Positions 11,936-24,370 are shown, numbered from the stretch's first letter. The stretch is DNA of 64,000 bases from Lophius americanus (GCA_037951165.1 JBBDHG010000115.1:2437001-2501000), one strand, 5' to 3'. The notes: generated from the letters alone by a model not told the origin. Made by a program: numbers and translations.

Positions 11936-13316
11936 TAATCCAGACTATTGGCCATAACATTATGACCCCTTGCCTAATTTTGCGTTTGTTCACGTTTTTC
12001 TGCCAAAACCCATCAGGCCTGTCAAAGTTTGGACCTACAGACATTTGAGGGTGTGCAGTGTTATCTTTCACCAAGATTGTCGAAGCAGATCCAGCAGGTC
12101 CAGTCCAGTAGGTTGCAAATTGGGGCCAAGTCTGGATCTGACGAGTTCCCCCAGCACATCCAAAAGTTGCTCCATTGGGTAGAGCGTTCGGAAGTTTGGA
12201 TACCGAGTCAACACCTTGAAGTCTTTTTTTTTTTCTTCAAACCATTCCAAAACCATTTTTCGCAGTGTGTCAGGGAGCATTATCCTACTTCATTGAATGC
12301 TCCATGTTCCAGTTTTCGCTGTTGGCTCTTTTTCAGAAGACTTACGTCGGCCAGAAAACTCCAGATGGTGTTGTCTGTGGCCACATAACCTCATACCCAG
12401 CATGCTGTGATCCACTGTATGTTCTGACACCTTTCTATCAGAACCAGCACTTACGTTTTCAGCAATTTGAGCTACAGTAGCTCTTCTGTGGAATTAATTG
12501 GACAACTAACCTCTGCTCCCCATGTACATATTTGATACTTGGGGACCCAGGACCATATTGCCCGTATGCCGGTGTCCTTCCTTAGACCAATTATGGGGAG
12601 TACAGAATAGGACCACCCAACAATACTATGAGCTCTGCACTCCAACATAATACATTTATGCAACAGTTTGCATAAATGTTTTATGGGTTATCACAAATTC
12701 TAATTAAAAAATGTTCAGCCAATAAACTACGGTGAGTTGAGGGATTTAGATTTATATCTAATTTTTGCTCCTTATCAAATTTCCATTTATCTTATTATTA
12801 GAAATATGAACAAGAGTTACTACATTGATATATCCAGTTGAAAAACACATTGCATCCTCTAGATTTTCTTCATTCATGTTTAGCCTTTTCAAGACTTATC
12901 CTTTTAGCGGTTTTAAAGAAGCCAGGATGTACAGATTCCACTTTTAAATATGATAAGCTGCAATAGCTACACTTTACTGAGAAATTTGACACACAATATT
13001 AGGTTGCTGTAATTACAAAGATGATGGAGTTAACTCAACTTGTCAAAAAATGCTTGAAATCCACACAATTCATCCAATTCCAAAGACTACCATTTTTATA
13101 TTGTGAACATGCATTTAATTAAGAAGTGACAGCAGGTCCTCTGCATTATTGTTAGAGTGTGGAGATGCTCTGACCCGGTCGTCTAGCCATCAAGGTTTGT
13201 TTCTTTGTTAAAGCCGCTCAGAGTCAATCCCGTCAGCTGACATAACCAATGTTACTTTGACTTTCACCTTCACCTGTCAGAGGTTATAATGTTATGGTTG
13301 ATTGGTGTAAGTGTTG
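11936..13316 (-). mobile_element. Decayed Tc1/mariner transposon, interrupted
   Basis: The ends are inverted copies of each other: ggccataacattatgacccc on the left, and gttataatgttatggttgat on the right. The transposase reads on the minus strand. Near 12350-12480 the helix-turn-helix part is visible (VAQIAENVSAGSDRKVSEHT), and at 12068-12280 the region after the second catalytic Asp (VLEWFEEKKKDFKVLT, then a degraded PIEHLWDVL-like stretch). Frames are broken. Between about 12660 and 13120 the sequence no longer resembles the family, so a replacement or insertion has occurred before the far end resumes with gatgctctgacccggtcgtc. It is an inactive copy of the family also seen at 1408-1832. Confidence 0.82.
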
Positions 13317-13478
13317 GCATCAGCTTAAATTGATGGCCCAAGCATTTTGCCGGCTTTTCCCCTGAGTTCTTCCTCGCAGGCTATCGGTTTCAATTAATGA
13401 AACTAAACTTGATCTTAAACATGGATTAAAAAACATTCCTTCATCTCTAATCTTTAAATTCCCACATTTGAAAGCAAT

Positions 13479-13481
<3 letters not shown>

Positions 13482-13523
<42 letters not shown>
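13482..13523. repeat. (AT)21 microsatellite
   Basis: 42 bp of uninterrupted alternating A and T. Spurious IYIYIY ORFs cross it. Confidence 0.98.
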
Positions 13524-13527
<4 letters not shown>

Positions 13528-14439
13528 AAGCGGTGCGTGCCGGGTGACACCAGGAAGGGATTAATGAGTAGTAGGCATCTTCTGACCTATTTCCAGGTCC
13601 CCCAGATGTTAAAGTCAGTGAGGAGAAAGGCCCTGCTCCTCTAAGAAGATGAATGCACCATGAATAAAACATTGCAATAGTATGCAAATGTGTTAATCTG
13701 ATCTTATTAGCCCTAAAAGCCTGTAAGCGGGTACGGACTGACCACGATTTTAAATCTTTTCAGCAAGCAAGGCGGAACTGCTTCGTTAGTGAAGCCTTGT
13801 GTTAAGATATGGAAGTTAAGTAGGCTAAAGACAGTTTTTAGTGAGGTTAACCTCCATTACAGAAGAAGATAATTCAGCTCAGAGTACACACTCTGGAGTG
13901 AGTAAGTCACCACAGCTACATAATTAAATTCATGCTGGCCATTCATGAAAGCAGACACTCTCTTTTAGTGCATGTAGGGCAACCCTGAGATGAAAAACAG
14001 ACGACATGAGGGGGGAAGCATTAGCTGGACTCCCGTAACACATCGAAAGCATGCCACATGGACACATATTAGGTCATTCGTGAGAAGAGATAAATAGTTG
14101 AACCTGAAGCCAACTACAAAGGAGACCTATTCCTGGGAGAAAGAAAAGAAGCTTTTTGTGTGGAGGAGAGTGCAACAGAATGGTAAGAAGACAGAGGAGC
14201 GATTTGTCTTCACTGTAGCGCTCTTTCCTCGTTCCACTGAGGCGGAAATGACCACAGCTAGGAACAAAGAAACTGTTCTCCTGGATAATGGACAGTCACA
14301 GAAAAGGGGGCTGGTTTTTCCACTTGTGAGGTTGTTTTAAAGTGTAAACCAGGAGTGTCAAAATGATGCTGGTATTAACAGTGTATCACTTAGTCCACAG
14401 GAAGAGCGTTAACAAAGCTTTATCGGTGGGAGATGCTCT

Positions 14440-14475
14440 GTCCCACCACTTCTGTGTGGACGGAAGTGGTGGGAC
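14440..14475. repeat. Perfect 13-bp-arm hairpin with a following direct copy
   Basis: The arms gtcccaccacttc (14440-14452) and gaagtggtgggac (14463-14475) are exact reverse complements separated by 10 bases. Right after it, accaccacttctgtccacac repeats the left arm's core (ccaccacttctgt), so the right arm can pair with either flank. Confidence 0.85.
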
Positions 14476-14648
14476 CACCACTTCTGTCCACACTGAAATA
14501 TCTAAATACGTGCAGGACGGACTGAGTAGGAATGTTGTGCAGACATTCATGGTTTCGAGAGGATGAATCCAACAGTACAGTCATGATGTTGAGGATTTGC
14601 CTAACTGATTACAATATGCAGCCAAATGATAGTAAATTCATCATTTAT

Positions 14649-14820
14649 CAAGTATTCCATCCATCGTTTCTTCTTCCGCTTATCCGGGGTCGGGTTGTGG
14701 TGGCTGAAACCTAAGAAGGGTATTCCAGACATCCCTCTCCACAGCAACACTCTCCAGTTCACCCTGCAGGATCCCGAAGCCGCATGTGAATGCCTTGGGA
14801 GCATTTCCACCGGAGGATGA
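14649..14820 (-). mobile_element. 3' end of a non-LTR retrotransposon (MPPGRLP-type family)
   Basis: On the plus strand it starts ccatccatcgtttcttcttc and then cgcttatccggggtcgggtt, which is the reverse complement of the usual 3' terminus of a common teleost LINE. Reading into the element gives decayed matches to its C-terminal coding end (gtggagagggatgtctgga). It belongs to the same family as the fragments at 42715-42905 and 49390-49800. It is 5'-truncated, as expected for LINE insertion. Confidence 0.75.
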
Positions 14821-14939
14821 AATGCGACTACTTTCCTTTTAGATAATCCAAATCCAACGAGCCTCAGTTTCAAGTTTGGTGCCAATTATAAAGATGTTTT
14901 CTCTATTCATCACATGTTACACAGTAAATACAAATAGTA

Positions 14940-15128
14940 CAACTTTTTGAAATCTATCTCTGCATTTAACCCATCCCTGAGAAAGCAGTGGGCGGAGCCT
15001 GGGAAGCGCCCGTAGAGCTGAGGTTTCAGGGTCTTGCTTGAGGAGCCACGGCTTGTTGTGTCAGGGACTGGGCTCAATCCCTGGTCTCTCAGTTGAGGGA
15101 TGACTGTTTTACCCACTGAGAAAAAGCC
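14940..15128 (+). repeat. Dispersed SINE-like fish repeat
   Basis: Contains tctgcatttaacccatccct, then agcagtgggcggagcctggg, then a B-box-like ctgggctcaatccctggtct. This order resembles a frequent teleost dispersed repeat of about 180 bp. The B-box-like part suggests RNA polymerase III ancestry, but I cannot name the family. Confidence 0.6.
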
Positions 15129-15129
15129 A

Positions 15130-17005
15130 CCTTGACTTTGGCATCAATATTTGGGTTTAAATGATTTCATTCATTAAGATTAGGGGAAATTCATCTCGCT
15201 GAGGATGGAGACTTGGCTGTTTGCAGGAAACAGGAAATTAACAGCATTGTTTTATTGGTTCAACCAACCTCCCCCGAGGTCCTGCTTTGTTGGGTCACCA
15301 ATATTATTCTGTTCCTTCCAATACACAAAAGTCATGATTACTTCTAATTGAGGGCTTTATCACTTGAAGGAAAAACAAATATCCTGAGCTCCAACCTCCA
15401 GGTCTTTAGATTCCTGTGACACCAGAATGTTTACGCTCATAACAAAGCACTTTCATTCAGTGATTCTAATTAACTTCAAAGAAATTGAGCAAATGCATCA
15501 TTTTAATGGAACACAGTATGAGTTAAATATTTTCTGAATTGAAGGAGAGGAGCAACTTCCTCTATTATAGTCTTGATTCTAACTGACTTGGTAATTCTAG
15601 TCCCTCAGACCCTTGATGTGTTTTTTGTTTTTTTTGTTCCGTCCACTCTACGGACCACTAATTATTCATACTACTTTCATCTTTGTAGTAGAAAACAGCA
15701 CGCAGAGGTTTTTTGTTTTCAGGGATGCTTCACCAGTTCCGCTCTCTTTTTCCACTGTCAAATAAAGGCAGCTGGTTTCCACAACGGCCTATAATAAATA
15801 TAATCACCATCTGCCAGGATGGCTGCCTTCAGGGGTGTCTACTGAAAACGCATTTTGTGCATCATCAACAAACATTTTTGCTCCAGGCAGAAAAAGGAAT
15901 CAGACAATATAAAGTCCTGAATGTAAACACAGGCCAATATGCCAAAACATCTTGCTGCATAATGAAGTTCTCCAGGTCCAATCCGCTCCTCGTGTAGAAG
16001 CTAAATACAAATCTGTGTTGTATCCAAGCAACAGGCCATTAAATAGGCATTTCCACCCAGGCTTAGGTGCAGAATGTAGGCTTGATGAATGTGAGAAAGA
16101 GGTCCGCTGAGAATCCCAGACACCCACGGATCAATGGCCAGGTAATTTATGACATCAGATCATGGAGAGGAAGACTGCATCCATCTTTCACTCTGTTGAG
16201 CCCCCCTCACAGCATAATACTCATTGTGGTGATTTAGATCCCCCATAAGATTCGTTACCCTTCGTTTTTTACCCCTGGTGCACAAAACAAACGCTACTTA
16301 TGTGCACATAACTTGAACATTACTTAGGTGGAGATCATAGCTGTGGGGAACGTAGCCACATTCACAGCGCATTAAGTCTCACGATCTTTGGCGGGGCCGT
16401 TAGCTCAGGGCTGACGTCAACGCAGCGGCGGAGCTAACAGGCAATGAAGGCTGAGCAGGATTACGTGTTTGACACAGCGCCGTTTAACACACAAAATTCC
16501 TCTTAGGTGCCTCGTTTAAAATGACAGACATGTCTACAAACAAAATGATGTAAGTAAGTGCATGCAGTTTTGACTTTAACTCAAAAAAGATGTTATTATA
16601 TGCAACCACAATTCCCATCCACCAAAATTAAGGAGGCGATTTATTTGATTTGAGTACTTTTAACAGCAAGCATTGATATTAACCTCACAGACCGATTGTA
16701 TGCACACACAAAAAAAAGCAGATACTATTTTAAACTAGTTAATCAATAATTTGTAAATGTGTTATGTTTGAGGTAATTACTTCTACTTTTTTTCTACTTT
16801 TAGGCAATGTTGCGGCAAATACCTACAGTTTTACGGAGAACTGGCGCAGGAGTTGAAATAATTTATCAAATAATAATGTTTTTAACACAATGCGTTTACT
16901 CTTCTTTTACAGTTAAATTAATATATTTTGGATTTCGGCTGGTGATTAAAGAAAACATGAGATAAAAACTATTTAAATAATTTTCTGTAACAACATATCC
17001 AAATC
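15130..17005. other. Intronic stretch with no recognised feature
   Basis: No gene or named repeat found. The ORFs are short (none over 95 codons). Confidence 0.4.
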
Positions 17006-17009
17006 AGGG

Positions 17010-17275
17010 TCTGAGGAGGCTGGAACCTATCCAAGCTGACACGGGGCAAGAGACTGGATACACCCTTTGATGAGTCATCAGTCAATGAAAGGGACGACAC
17101 AAAGAGAAGGACAACAATTCATGTCTACACTCACACCTACAGGCAATTTAGAGTGACCAGTCTTCCATCTTTTGGCGTGTGGGAGGAACGTGTTATCTCC
17201 ACACCGACAGACCCGAATGCCTGAGGTGGATTTGAACCCAGAACCTTCTTGCTGTGAGGAAACTGTGGGAGATAT
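17010..17275 (-). mobile_element. tRNA-derived SINE (AFC/V-SINE-like), reverse orientation
   Basis: On the plus strand it reads aggctggaacctatccaagc, cacacctacaggcaatttag, gtgggaggaacgtg and atttgaacccagaaccttct. These are the reverse complements of the ordered blocks of the teleost SINE whose head is 'cagtggttagcactgttgcctcacagcaagaagg'. The tRNA-related head, with its B-box-like ggttctgggttcaaatcc, is at the 17275 end. It is nearly full length but diverged. Confidence 0.85.
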
Positions 17276-17700
17276 ACAGCTTAATTGCCAAATCATATTA
17301 TAGTCACCATACTTAATGATAATGAAATAAAAAAATCTAACTATCCTAGTGACGACTATTAAAATCTGATGACATGTTCCTCTTCCTTCACTCATTCAGC
17401 TACGAACACTTGAAAAAGTCTTCAGAAGATATTACAACAGAAATCTAAAAGGCAAAGACCTGAAAGCCTCTTTAGTGCAGGATGTTTGTGGATCCCTTGT
17501 TGAAGGAGTCTATCAGGCACACAAGGGCAGCAGCTCCATGCTCCTGATGGCTGTGATTATCTCCAAGGTGACTAATGTCATTAACATGGAGAACAGCCTG
17601 TTAATTACTCCACTGGCTCTGGGACGGAGCTCAGCTCGCTTTAATCATCATGGCCACAGCTTGGAAAAACAATCATTCAGTCATCGCTTAGATTTGCCAG

Positions 17701-17858
17701 CGACACTCACACACTCACACTCATGCACTCACAGACATACACGCATTCAAACACACACACTAACAATCACGCACACGAACGCACACACAAACAGACACAC
17801 ACACACACTCAAACATGCAAGCACTCACACGCAGAAATACACACACACTGTAGCAATC
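17701..17858. repeat. (CA)-rich microsatellite tract
   Basis: Long imperfect CA tract with actcac, gcacac and acagac variants. It produces spurious His/Thr-rich ORFs on the plus strand and Cys/Val-rich ORFs on the minus strand. Confidence 0.93.
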
Positions 17859-17859
17859 A

Positions 17860-19270
17860 GCCAATTTACAGATTAAGTAATAGAACGGGTGGATACTGTG
17901 AGATACAGTTTGCATCGTCTCACTGGTGCAGCTGACAATGGAGAACTTTCCAATGGTCCTCATAGAGAGCGAATGCGATATGAAACCAAAGCAATGCATC
18001 ATGGGATGTTTGATTTCATGTGAAGCTGCCTGAATGACAAACACTCTGGGAATAGTCGACAAAACATAAGTACATTCTTATAATTAATATCAGTGACAGC
18101 TTCAGATTTCGTCCAATGCCAACAGAGCCCTCTGATTGGCTGGTAGGTTATGTTAAACCATATTCCCTGCCGCATCAGTTCTTATCAGCGTGTGAGTATA
18201 TTACATGGCAGAATACCATGCAACATTACTTTTACGAAGGACGCATGTTAAGGGAGGTTGTGTTAGACTCTTGTTATACGTCATTTTGAGAGACAGGGTC
18301 ATAAGAAAACCGTCCTGATGTATTACCATTTCATTTTAGTTGTCATTTATTAACAACATTGAAATATAGCCTATTTAGTGCCTTTAATTTCCGTAAACAA
18401 TTTATCCTGATATCATTTAATACACAAAACACAATGACAGATTATTCTTTTATGAGGAAGTTAAGATAAAAGGAAACCACAGAGACTCACGTCACTCACT
18501 TCTCATGTCAACACCAAACAAAGCAGATGTTTTCTGGGTTTTGTCTCATCGGTGACAAAGGAGGGTTTGTGCTTCAGCAGCAACATGCATATGCTATACA
18601 ATAGCCAAAAATTTCAATTAGAATAAGAGGAAACTGTTAACAAGAATGTAAGTTGAAACCAGGTGAACAAGTGCAGGTAAGCCAGAAGTCAAACCATCAC
18701 TTAGGTTCACATCTGAACATTTCCTGATTCAGCAAAAACTCGCTTCACCAGGAGGATATCCCAGAGCAAAGCCTCCTTCTATGTGAAGAAAGATCCCATA
18801 GAGGCTGAGAGCTTCCATTGTGTACTTCCTCGACACGCTGTCAGTGACTTTGATGACTAAGTAAGGCAGACTACCGATGTTATTGTAAAAACAATGTGTC
18901 AAACAGTGTATTAATATACTGAGTGCAAAAAGCATGTCAGGACAGTGTTTGGGTTAGGGCTCTGGCTGGCACGACTAAAAATCAACACAGATAAATTATC
19001 AAACATATAGAACTTTTTCAATTATCATCAACCATAGCTCGGCCAGATTTGAAAATCAAAAAATATGCAAACTACTACTACTACTTAAAAAAACCAAGCC
19101 AGGACAGGGTTAGGGTGATGAGAATTTATGGAATAAAAACCTTAAAGGATAGAGTTGCCCCAGTGTCGGATATATATCATTATTATTCATATATATATTA
19201 GCACTTTTAGATTTGATCCAAATGTTAAGTGTGTTATAATTAAATGTATTATTAATATTATTATATACAA
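17860..19270. other. Intronic stretch with no recognised feature
   Basis: No recognised gene. A short gccagatttgaaaatc word near 19040 recurs as gccagatttgagtgatc near 19557, suggesting the flanks of an old repeat around the 19273 fragment. Confidence 0.35.
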
Positions 19271-19272
19271 CT

Positions 19273-19400
19273 GGCCTTTCCCAAAAATCCTTCACTTTTC
19301 CTCGCACTAAGGTCTATGTTGGTATACAATGTGAAAATGATCCATGTGATAGTTTCTGAGTTATGGTGTTAACACAACCAGTCTGCGGGGGACTTTTTGG
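19273..19400 (+). repeat. Unclassified dispersed repeat, copy 1 (3' module)
   Basis: Shares ordered words with 30475-30600 and 38485-38600: cctttcccaaaaatc, cgcactaaggtctat, ggtatacaatgtgaaaatga, gttaacac. The alignment is clear over about 100 bp. Confidence 0.7.
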
Positions 19401-20553
19401 GATATAAATCTCGCTAAAATAGTATGCCTGTGCATTATCTATTACGTTTACATACCAATATTTTGTTTGGATATTAAATCCAGAGAGTTTGTCATTCTTG
19501 TTTTCTGCCGAGAACATTTCTATGGCTTTGGGTTATAAAAATAGCATTAGCCTGGCCAGATTTGAGTGATCATTCTGAGATCAAAGGTTTCCTGATTTCA
19601 ATAAACATTCAGGCGATCTTGTCTTTGACATGTTATTTTGCAATATAAAGAGAGCAGTTAAGAGTATCTGTGATCTGAGACATTTAGACAGTAACACTCT
19701 AAAAATGGATGAGACCTGCGTCAGTGCAAATGAATCACACTTATCCGGCCTTTCCAGCCAGAACTGTCCACAACCCAAGTAATTAGAGCCTATATTGAGG
19801 GGGCGTGATTCGCTTTTTGGCCCACTTAATAAAGCAACAATGTTAACAAGGTAACTTGACAGCTTGAGGTCAGTGAAGACTGTCCTCTGTCACACTGAAT
19901 CAGATTGTCACCCTTTGTCTTTTGGCCCTCGTCACCCTCGATAGCCACAGTAAACAACATTATGTATTGGGAGGGGACTTCCTGTCTATGCGCCCACTGC
20001 AAATTACATTGGAAAGCTTGCTGGCAGTGTCCCTCGCAATTAATCACCACTAAGATAAAAGCAATGTTGTTGTGGAAAGAGTATGGAAAAAGAAGGTTAA
20101 GTGGAGGAGACATGTGGAGGTTGACTGCCGCATGTTTTGGGGGTATTTACGAGTGCTATATAAAGACATTAAAGGAATACTGGTGGTGAAAACCTCACAT
20201 CATCATGACAGCTAGTTATCAATTTACATTCCTTCTTTTATATTAAACAGTCATAAACTAATCCCCCCTGTCGCCATGATCTCTTCTTTCTTCGGTGAAA
20301 TTGAATTAACTTCTCAAATATTTGTGACCCAGCTGTCCTGTCTGCTCCCAGGTAGACTAGAACTAAATATGAGACATCACAAAGTAGACAGCAAAAATGG
20401 CTTAACTCTTATCTCTCCTAAAAGACAGTCAGAGTGAGGATCATAGAGAGGTCTGGAGGAGAAACAGATACAAAGAGCCTTGTCAGATGGATATTGCAGC
20501 GCTGGAGAGCAAGCCAGGATCAAACGTCCAGTTTCTGCCAGTAATCCTACTTG

Positions 20554-20623
20554 AGAGGAGGAGGAGGAGGGGGAGGAGGAGGAGGAGGAGAGAGCTGCAG
20601 GAGGAGGAAGTGAAGGAGGAGGA
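20554..20623. repeat. (GGA)n microsatellite
   Basis: Imperfect GGA/GAG tract. It gives an Arg/Glu-rich frame on the plus strand and a Ser/Pro-rich frame on the minus strand, both spurious. Confidence 0.95.
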
Positions 20624-20629
20624 AAAGCT

Positions 20630-22730
20630 GGTCGCTGTACCACAGAAAGCACGTTACTGGCTTTTTCATTCAGCAGGCGAGGCGACGCCAGCCCCTCCAC
20701 AGTTCTCCAGACAGTCTGGCACACGGGCCACAGGAGGAAACCTTTGGAAAGATCAGAGCCCTCAGCCTCCAGCGCAGACAGACCATTCTGTGTGTGATAG
20801 ACAGAGTGTGTGTGCGTGCACACATGTAGCTGCTCGCGTCTTTCAAACGCAACACTGGGCCTGCTCCATAATCGCAGGCATTAGCTGGCATTCGTTCTAC
20901 AACATGGCAGCAGCGCAAAGAAATCCAAAAATGCACAGGGCTATGCTTTTAGTTTTAAGATAAGACCAGAAACGTTCTCAGATTCAACATTCAGTATTAG
21001 CTTAGGAATACTTTCAAGACGGGTTATCTGCAGATTATGAGACTAAAGAAGAAGTAATGGGGGTTTCCCTCCCCTGAAGAGGTCATTTTGGACTAGAGTG
21101 GTTAGAGTGGTGTATCTCAATCAAGCCCAAACTTTTTGATATTTGCTACTCATATATTTAAATACATTTGTATTTTTATGTTTTTGTTTTTTTCATCTCT
21201 ATATATATTTATATTCATATACGTATACATATCCATAATACTTATTATATAGCAGGTTTAACATTTTTGCTACCTGTGTTATATTCAGGATTTTATATTA
21301 TCTGAATGCTTTTTGTAACTGTCTGTTTTGTGAAGCAGCTGTAACATCAAAATATCCCAAACACAATGAAACACTATATTTTCTCTTGCTCAACCCGTCC
21401 ACAAAACATTATGAAGATTGGTCGTGCAGTTTTTACCGATTTAGTACATTTTGTATCATGAAAGAAGAGTGGAAATATATAACTGTTGTTGCCCTTCCAT
21501 TCAATCATGTTAGGGTAAACTCGCTATTAAAGAAACCAACCTCTTGGGTGGAGGAAACCGGTGATGTCTGGAAGTCCTATGAATACCTTACAGACCAAAT
21601 TAAGGGGGGAGGAAAATACTGCCTCGATTTAATGCAAATTCAATCCAATAAATAGTTATCCAGATTAGATCGGAAAAAAATATTTCTGATATTCCACTGT
21701 GTAGCCAGAAGAGAGTTTTTTATAATATTACCATCTATTTTGGATGTTGCATAGATGTCAAAATAGTCTTCTATTCATAACTAACTCTTCATTAGTAGAT
21801 GATATGAACCTGCTTTGTATGCACGGAGACTTAGACTAGACTCCACTCTCAGTGGGGAGATACATTTCCTAAAAAAATGCTCTGCAAATATCAATCATGC
21901 AAAAAAAAACAAAAAAGAAACAAGGCAGGATCCTGGAGAGACTGACTGTGGTTTGAAAAAAAAAGAACGGTTTTATTCCTATATGATGACCAAGCTATGA
22001 GAGGAACATGGCGGACAACTTGACATATCAGCAAAATAGCTGCACAGCTCTGCCAAACTCATAGCTCATTGCATCAACAGGCTGTTCCTGCAAGGCGTTT
22101 GAGGAGCATCCCAGATGGCAGATGTGTGAAAATCTAAGCAGCAGAAGCAGCTTGATAAACCAGCTTTCTCATCCACATCTCCCACGCAATCGGACACCGC
22201 CTGCAGCACCTCTTTAAAAATAGGAGGGAAAAAAAGCTGTCACTCTGGATTTAGCCTACTTTCCAACGTGCCCATTAATTTCAAAGCAGATGGCAAAAGA
22301 GGAGAGTGTCTATGAAGGAGGGGCATTTGGTGAAGCTGTTGAATAACGGAGTGGAGGGCTTCAGATGGAGGAGTCAGCGGAGAACTTGGTGACCCAAGAA
22401 AAAAGGGACAGCGGTTATTTTAAAGAAGATTAGAGACTTATCATTTTTTATTTGGAGGTGCATCCAGCTAGCAGATGTTGGCATGTGCAGCAAAGTGTGT
22501 GAAGCAACGATCCCACTGGGAAGTGCTGCTCTGCTCAAACTTTTATTGATCTGTGTATCCACACTTCCCTTGTAGGCACTCGCCATCCACGGCTGTCTGG
22601 GGGATTTACGAGGTGAGAGGTGAAAGAATAAATCAAAGGTATTGTCTGAAATGGAATAAAAGGAGGCAGAGATGGAGAAACAGGCCCGAGGCTACGTCTC
22701 TATATTATGATGTAAGGATTCCCTGCAGAC
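20630..22730. other. Intronic stretch with no recognised feature
   Basis: An AT-rich patch near 21140-21260 and several short ORFs. Nothing is recognisable as coding or as a named repeat. Confidence 0.35.
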
Positions 22731-22734
22731 CAGA

Positions 22735-23000
22735 CGAAATTGCCGGCATTAAAAAGCGCCGCCATAAAGACCTCACAACGCCAAACAGTGCTGATAAAGC
22801 CCTTTCCGTACGCACGGAGAGATGACGGCAATCATTCCGTCCCTAATTAATAAACACGTGAGCCCGTTGTGAACTATAAGTTTGATGAATCATATCACAA
22901 ACAAGACGTCCTCAAGGACAGCCATTAATCAGCGGATCAGCAGCGGGGACATGTGTCCTTGAGGCTTTTTTCTAAGCCGATAAGATTTACAGTCTCTGCA
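22735..23000. promoter_or_regulatory. Candidate intronic regulatory segment (speculative)
   Basis: A non-repetitive block with a high density of transcription-factor-like words: ctaattaataaacacgtgag (homeodomain-like plus an E-box), ttaatcagcggatcag, and aagccgataagattt (GATA-like). It is free of recognisable transposon sequence. Motif density alone is weak evidence; conservation across fish would be needed. Confidence 0.2.
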
Positions 23001-23699
23001 GCTTTTCTGAAGACTTCCATATTGTGGTGTCAATGCCAGCACGCATATGGGGATTTCCTCATCTATTCATTTTTGAGAGCCACTAAAGCGTGTCAGCTTT
23101 TACTGCCAGGCGCTGATGAGAGATGAGAAGTGGAGGAAGAGGAGAGCGCTGACAAGAGGAGGAGAAGAGGGAGAGGTGGAACCCGTGCGTTTCTCAACAG
23201 GAACTGACGGAGCTCCCGTTCCAAACCAACTGCACCAGCCCGTGAAGCGACGCCGCCCACTCCCACGCCACTTATCCTCATCATAGTACGACGCTGGAGG
23301 GAGTAATTGAAACCATACTTGTTATAACTCAGCATCAAAACTATATTGTCGTGTACACTCGCAAAAAGTGGAGGCAACCACAGTTAGCAGGGAGGCATGG
23401 TGAGAGATAAGACCCCAGTTCAAGCCCCCTTCTGTTCAAGCAGATCAGATCAGACAGATTTGTGGCCGCAATTTACACCCCAGCCTGCGGTCCTGATGTT
23501 TATGGAGCAACACCACCGGGTCATTTCGGGTGCTGCGGTTTTTTATTGCTTCAACGTAGTAACTGGTGGCATTTTTGTGTAGTTTGATGTAAAACAGCTA
23601 CGGGTGAATGGAGGAAAGGATCACCGTTGTGGTTTACCATGGCCCTACAAAATAAGTGTGAGGACAGTGTACATCTGAAGCTACTGAGAAGAGGAAGTA

Positions 23700-24370
23700 T
23701 GATTAGGGATGCCAGGGTTACCAATACCAGTATCCGGTTTAGATATGATACTCTAACCATGTACTTGTACTCCCAATTCGACTTAATTCTGCTCTGATAC
23801 CACATTACAGCAGGGTAACAGTCTACTAAAACCCACATTTCAGATTCCAAGCTATCACTAAGTCACGGATACTGTGATAGCAAAGCTGCGCAACTACCTG
23901 AAAAAGCACATCAGCTGCCTCTTGCATGGCATTTCTGACGTCAGCTTCACCAATAACATCTGGACCAGCGGTGTTCACTGTCTCTCATCAGTGTTACTCT
24001 GCAGTGGATTTTTGTCTGCAAAGAGTGATCCTCATTGTGAAGTAGTTTCATGGTTTGCATATTAGCCAAGAAACAGCTGGCGTTATTGATGATATGCTAA
24101 CAGGTGAACAACTGATAAATTTGAGAAGCTTCTTTCTGAGTTCCGATTCAACTGAGAAAGCACCAACACGTGATAAAATAACGCATTTTGGTTTTCTGTT
24201 TCAACTGTATGTTGTGTGGCATTGGAACTGAATTTGTTAAAAACAATTTTCATTTCATTTGAGTAATTCATGGCAGCAGTGCTAACATGTGACATTATGC
24301 AAGAGCGTAAGGCCAGCAGGTTCAGTATCCTGCTGAAAGACAGTTTGACATGTAAAAGCCATAAGCTGGG
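23700..24370 (+). mobile_element. Degraded hAT-family transposase fragment
   Basis: The plus frame from 23874 reads ...SDVSFTNNIWTSGV, then a one-base frameshift continues the match as LSLISVTLQWIFVCKE. Together these resemble the conserved catalytic block of hAT/ZBED-type transposases (…SFTTDIWTS…MSLISLTAQWID…). Following decayed text fits the next block (EKLLSEF, then a degenerate DNA-like stretch). Stops and frameshifts make it inactive. A rearranged TIR-like region may lie near 23705-23790. The exact ends are not resolved. Confidence 0.65.

Noticed and set aside
17240..17275. tRNA gene suggested by the B-box-like ggttctgggttcaaatcc
   Set aside because: It belongs to the tRNA-derived head of a SINE and is flanked by the SINE's other blocks; no cloverleaf is intact.
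17701..17858. Possible CRISPR-like regular repeat
   Set aside because: It is a CA dinucleotide tract in a eukaryotic intron, with no spacers.
17475..17876. 133-codon plus-strand frame
   Set aside because: Its second half is translated CA microsatellite (His/Thr-rich); the first half matches nothing.
18950..19110. gggttagggct and agggttagggtg, telomere-like words
   Set aside because: Single isolated occurrences, no tandem TTAGGG array.
20487..20963. 158-codon plus-strand frame and 148-codon minus-strand frame (20377-20823)
   Set aside because: Both run through the GGA microsatellite, which lacks stops in these frames; the Arg/Glu and Ser/Pro runs are artefacts of it.
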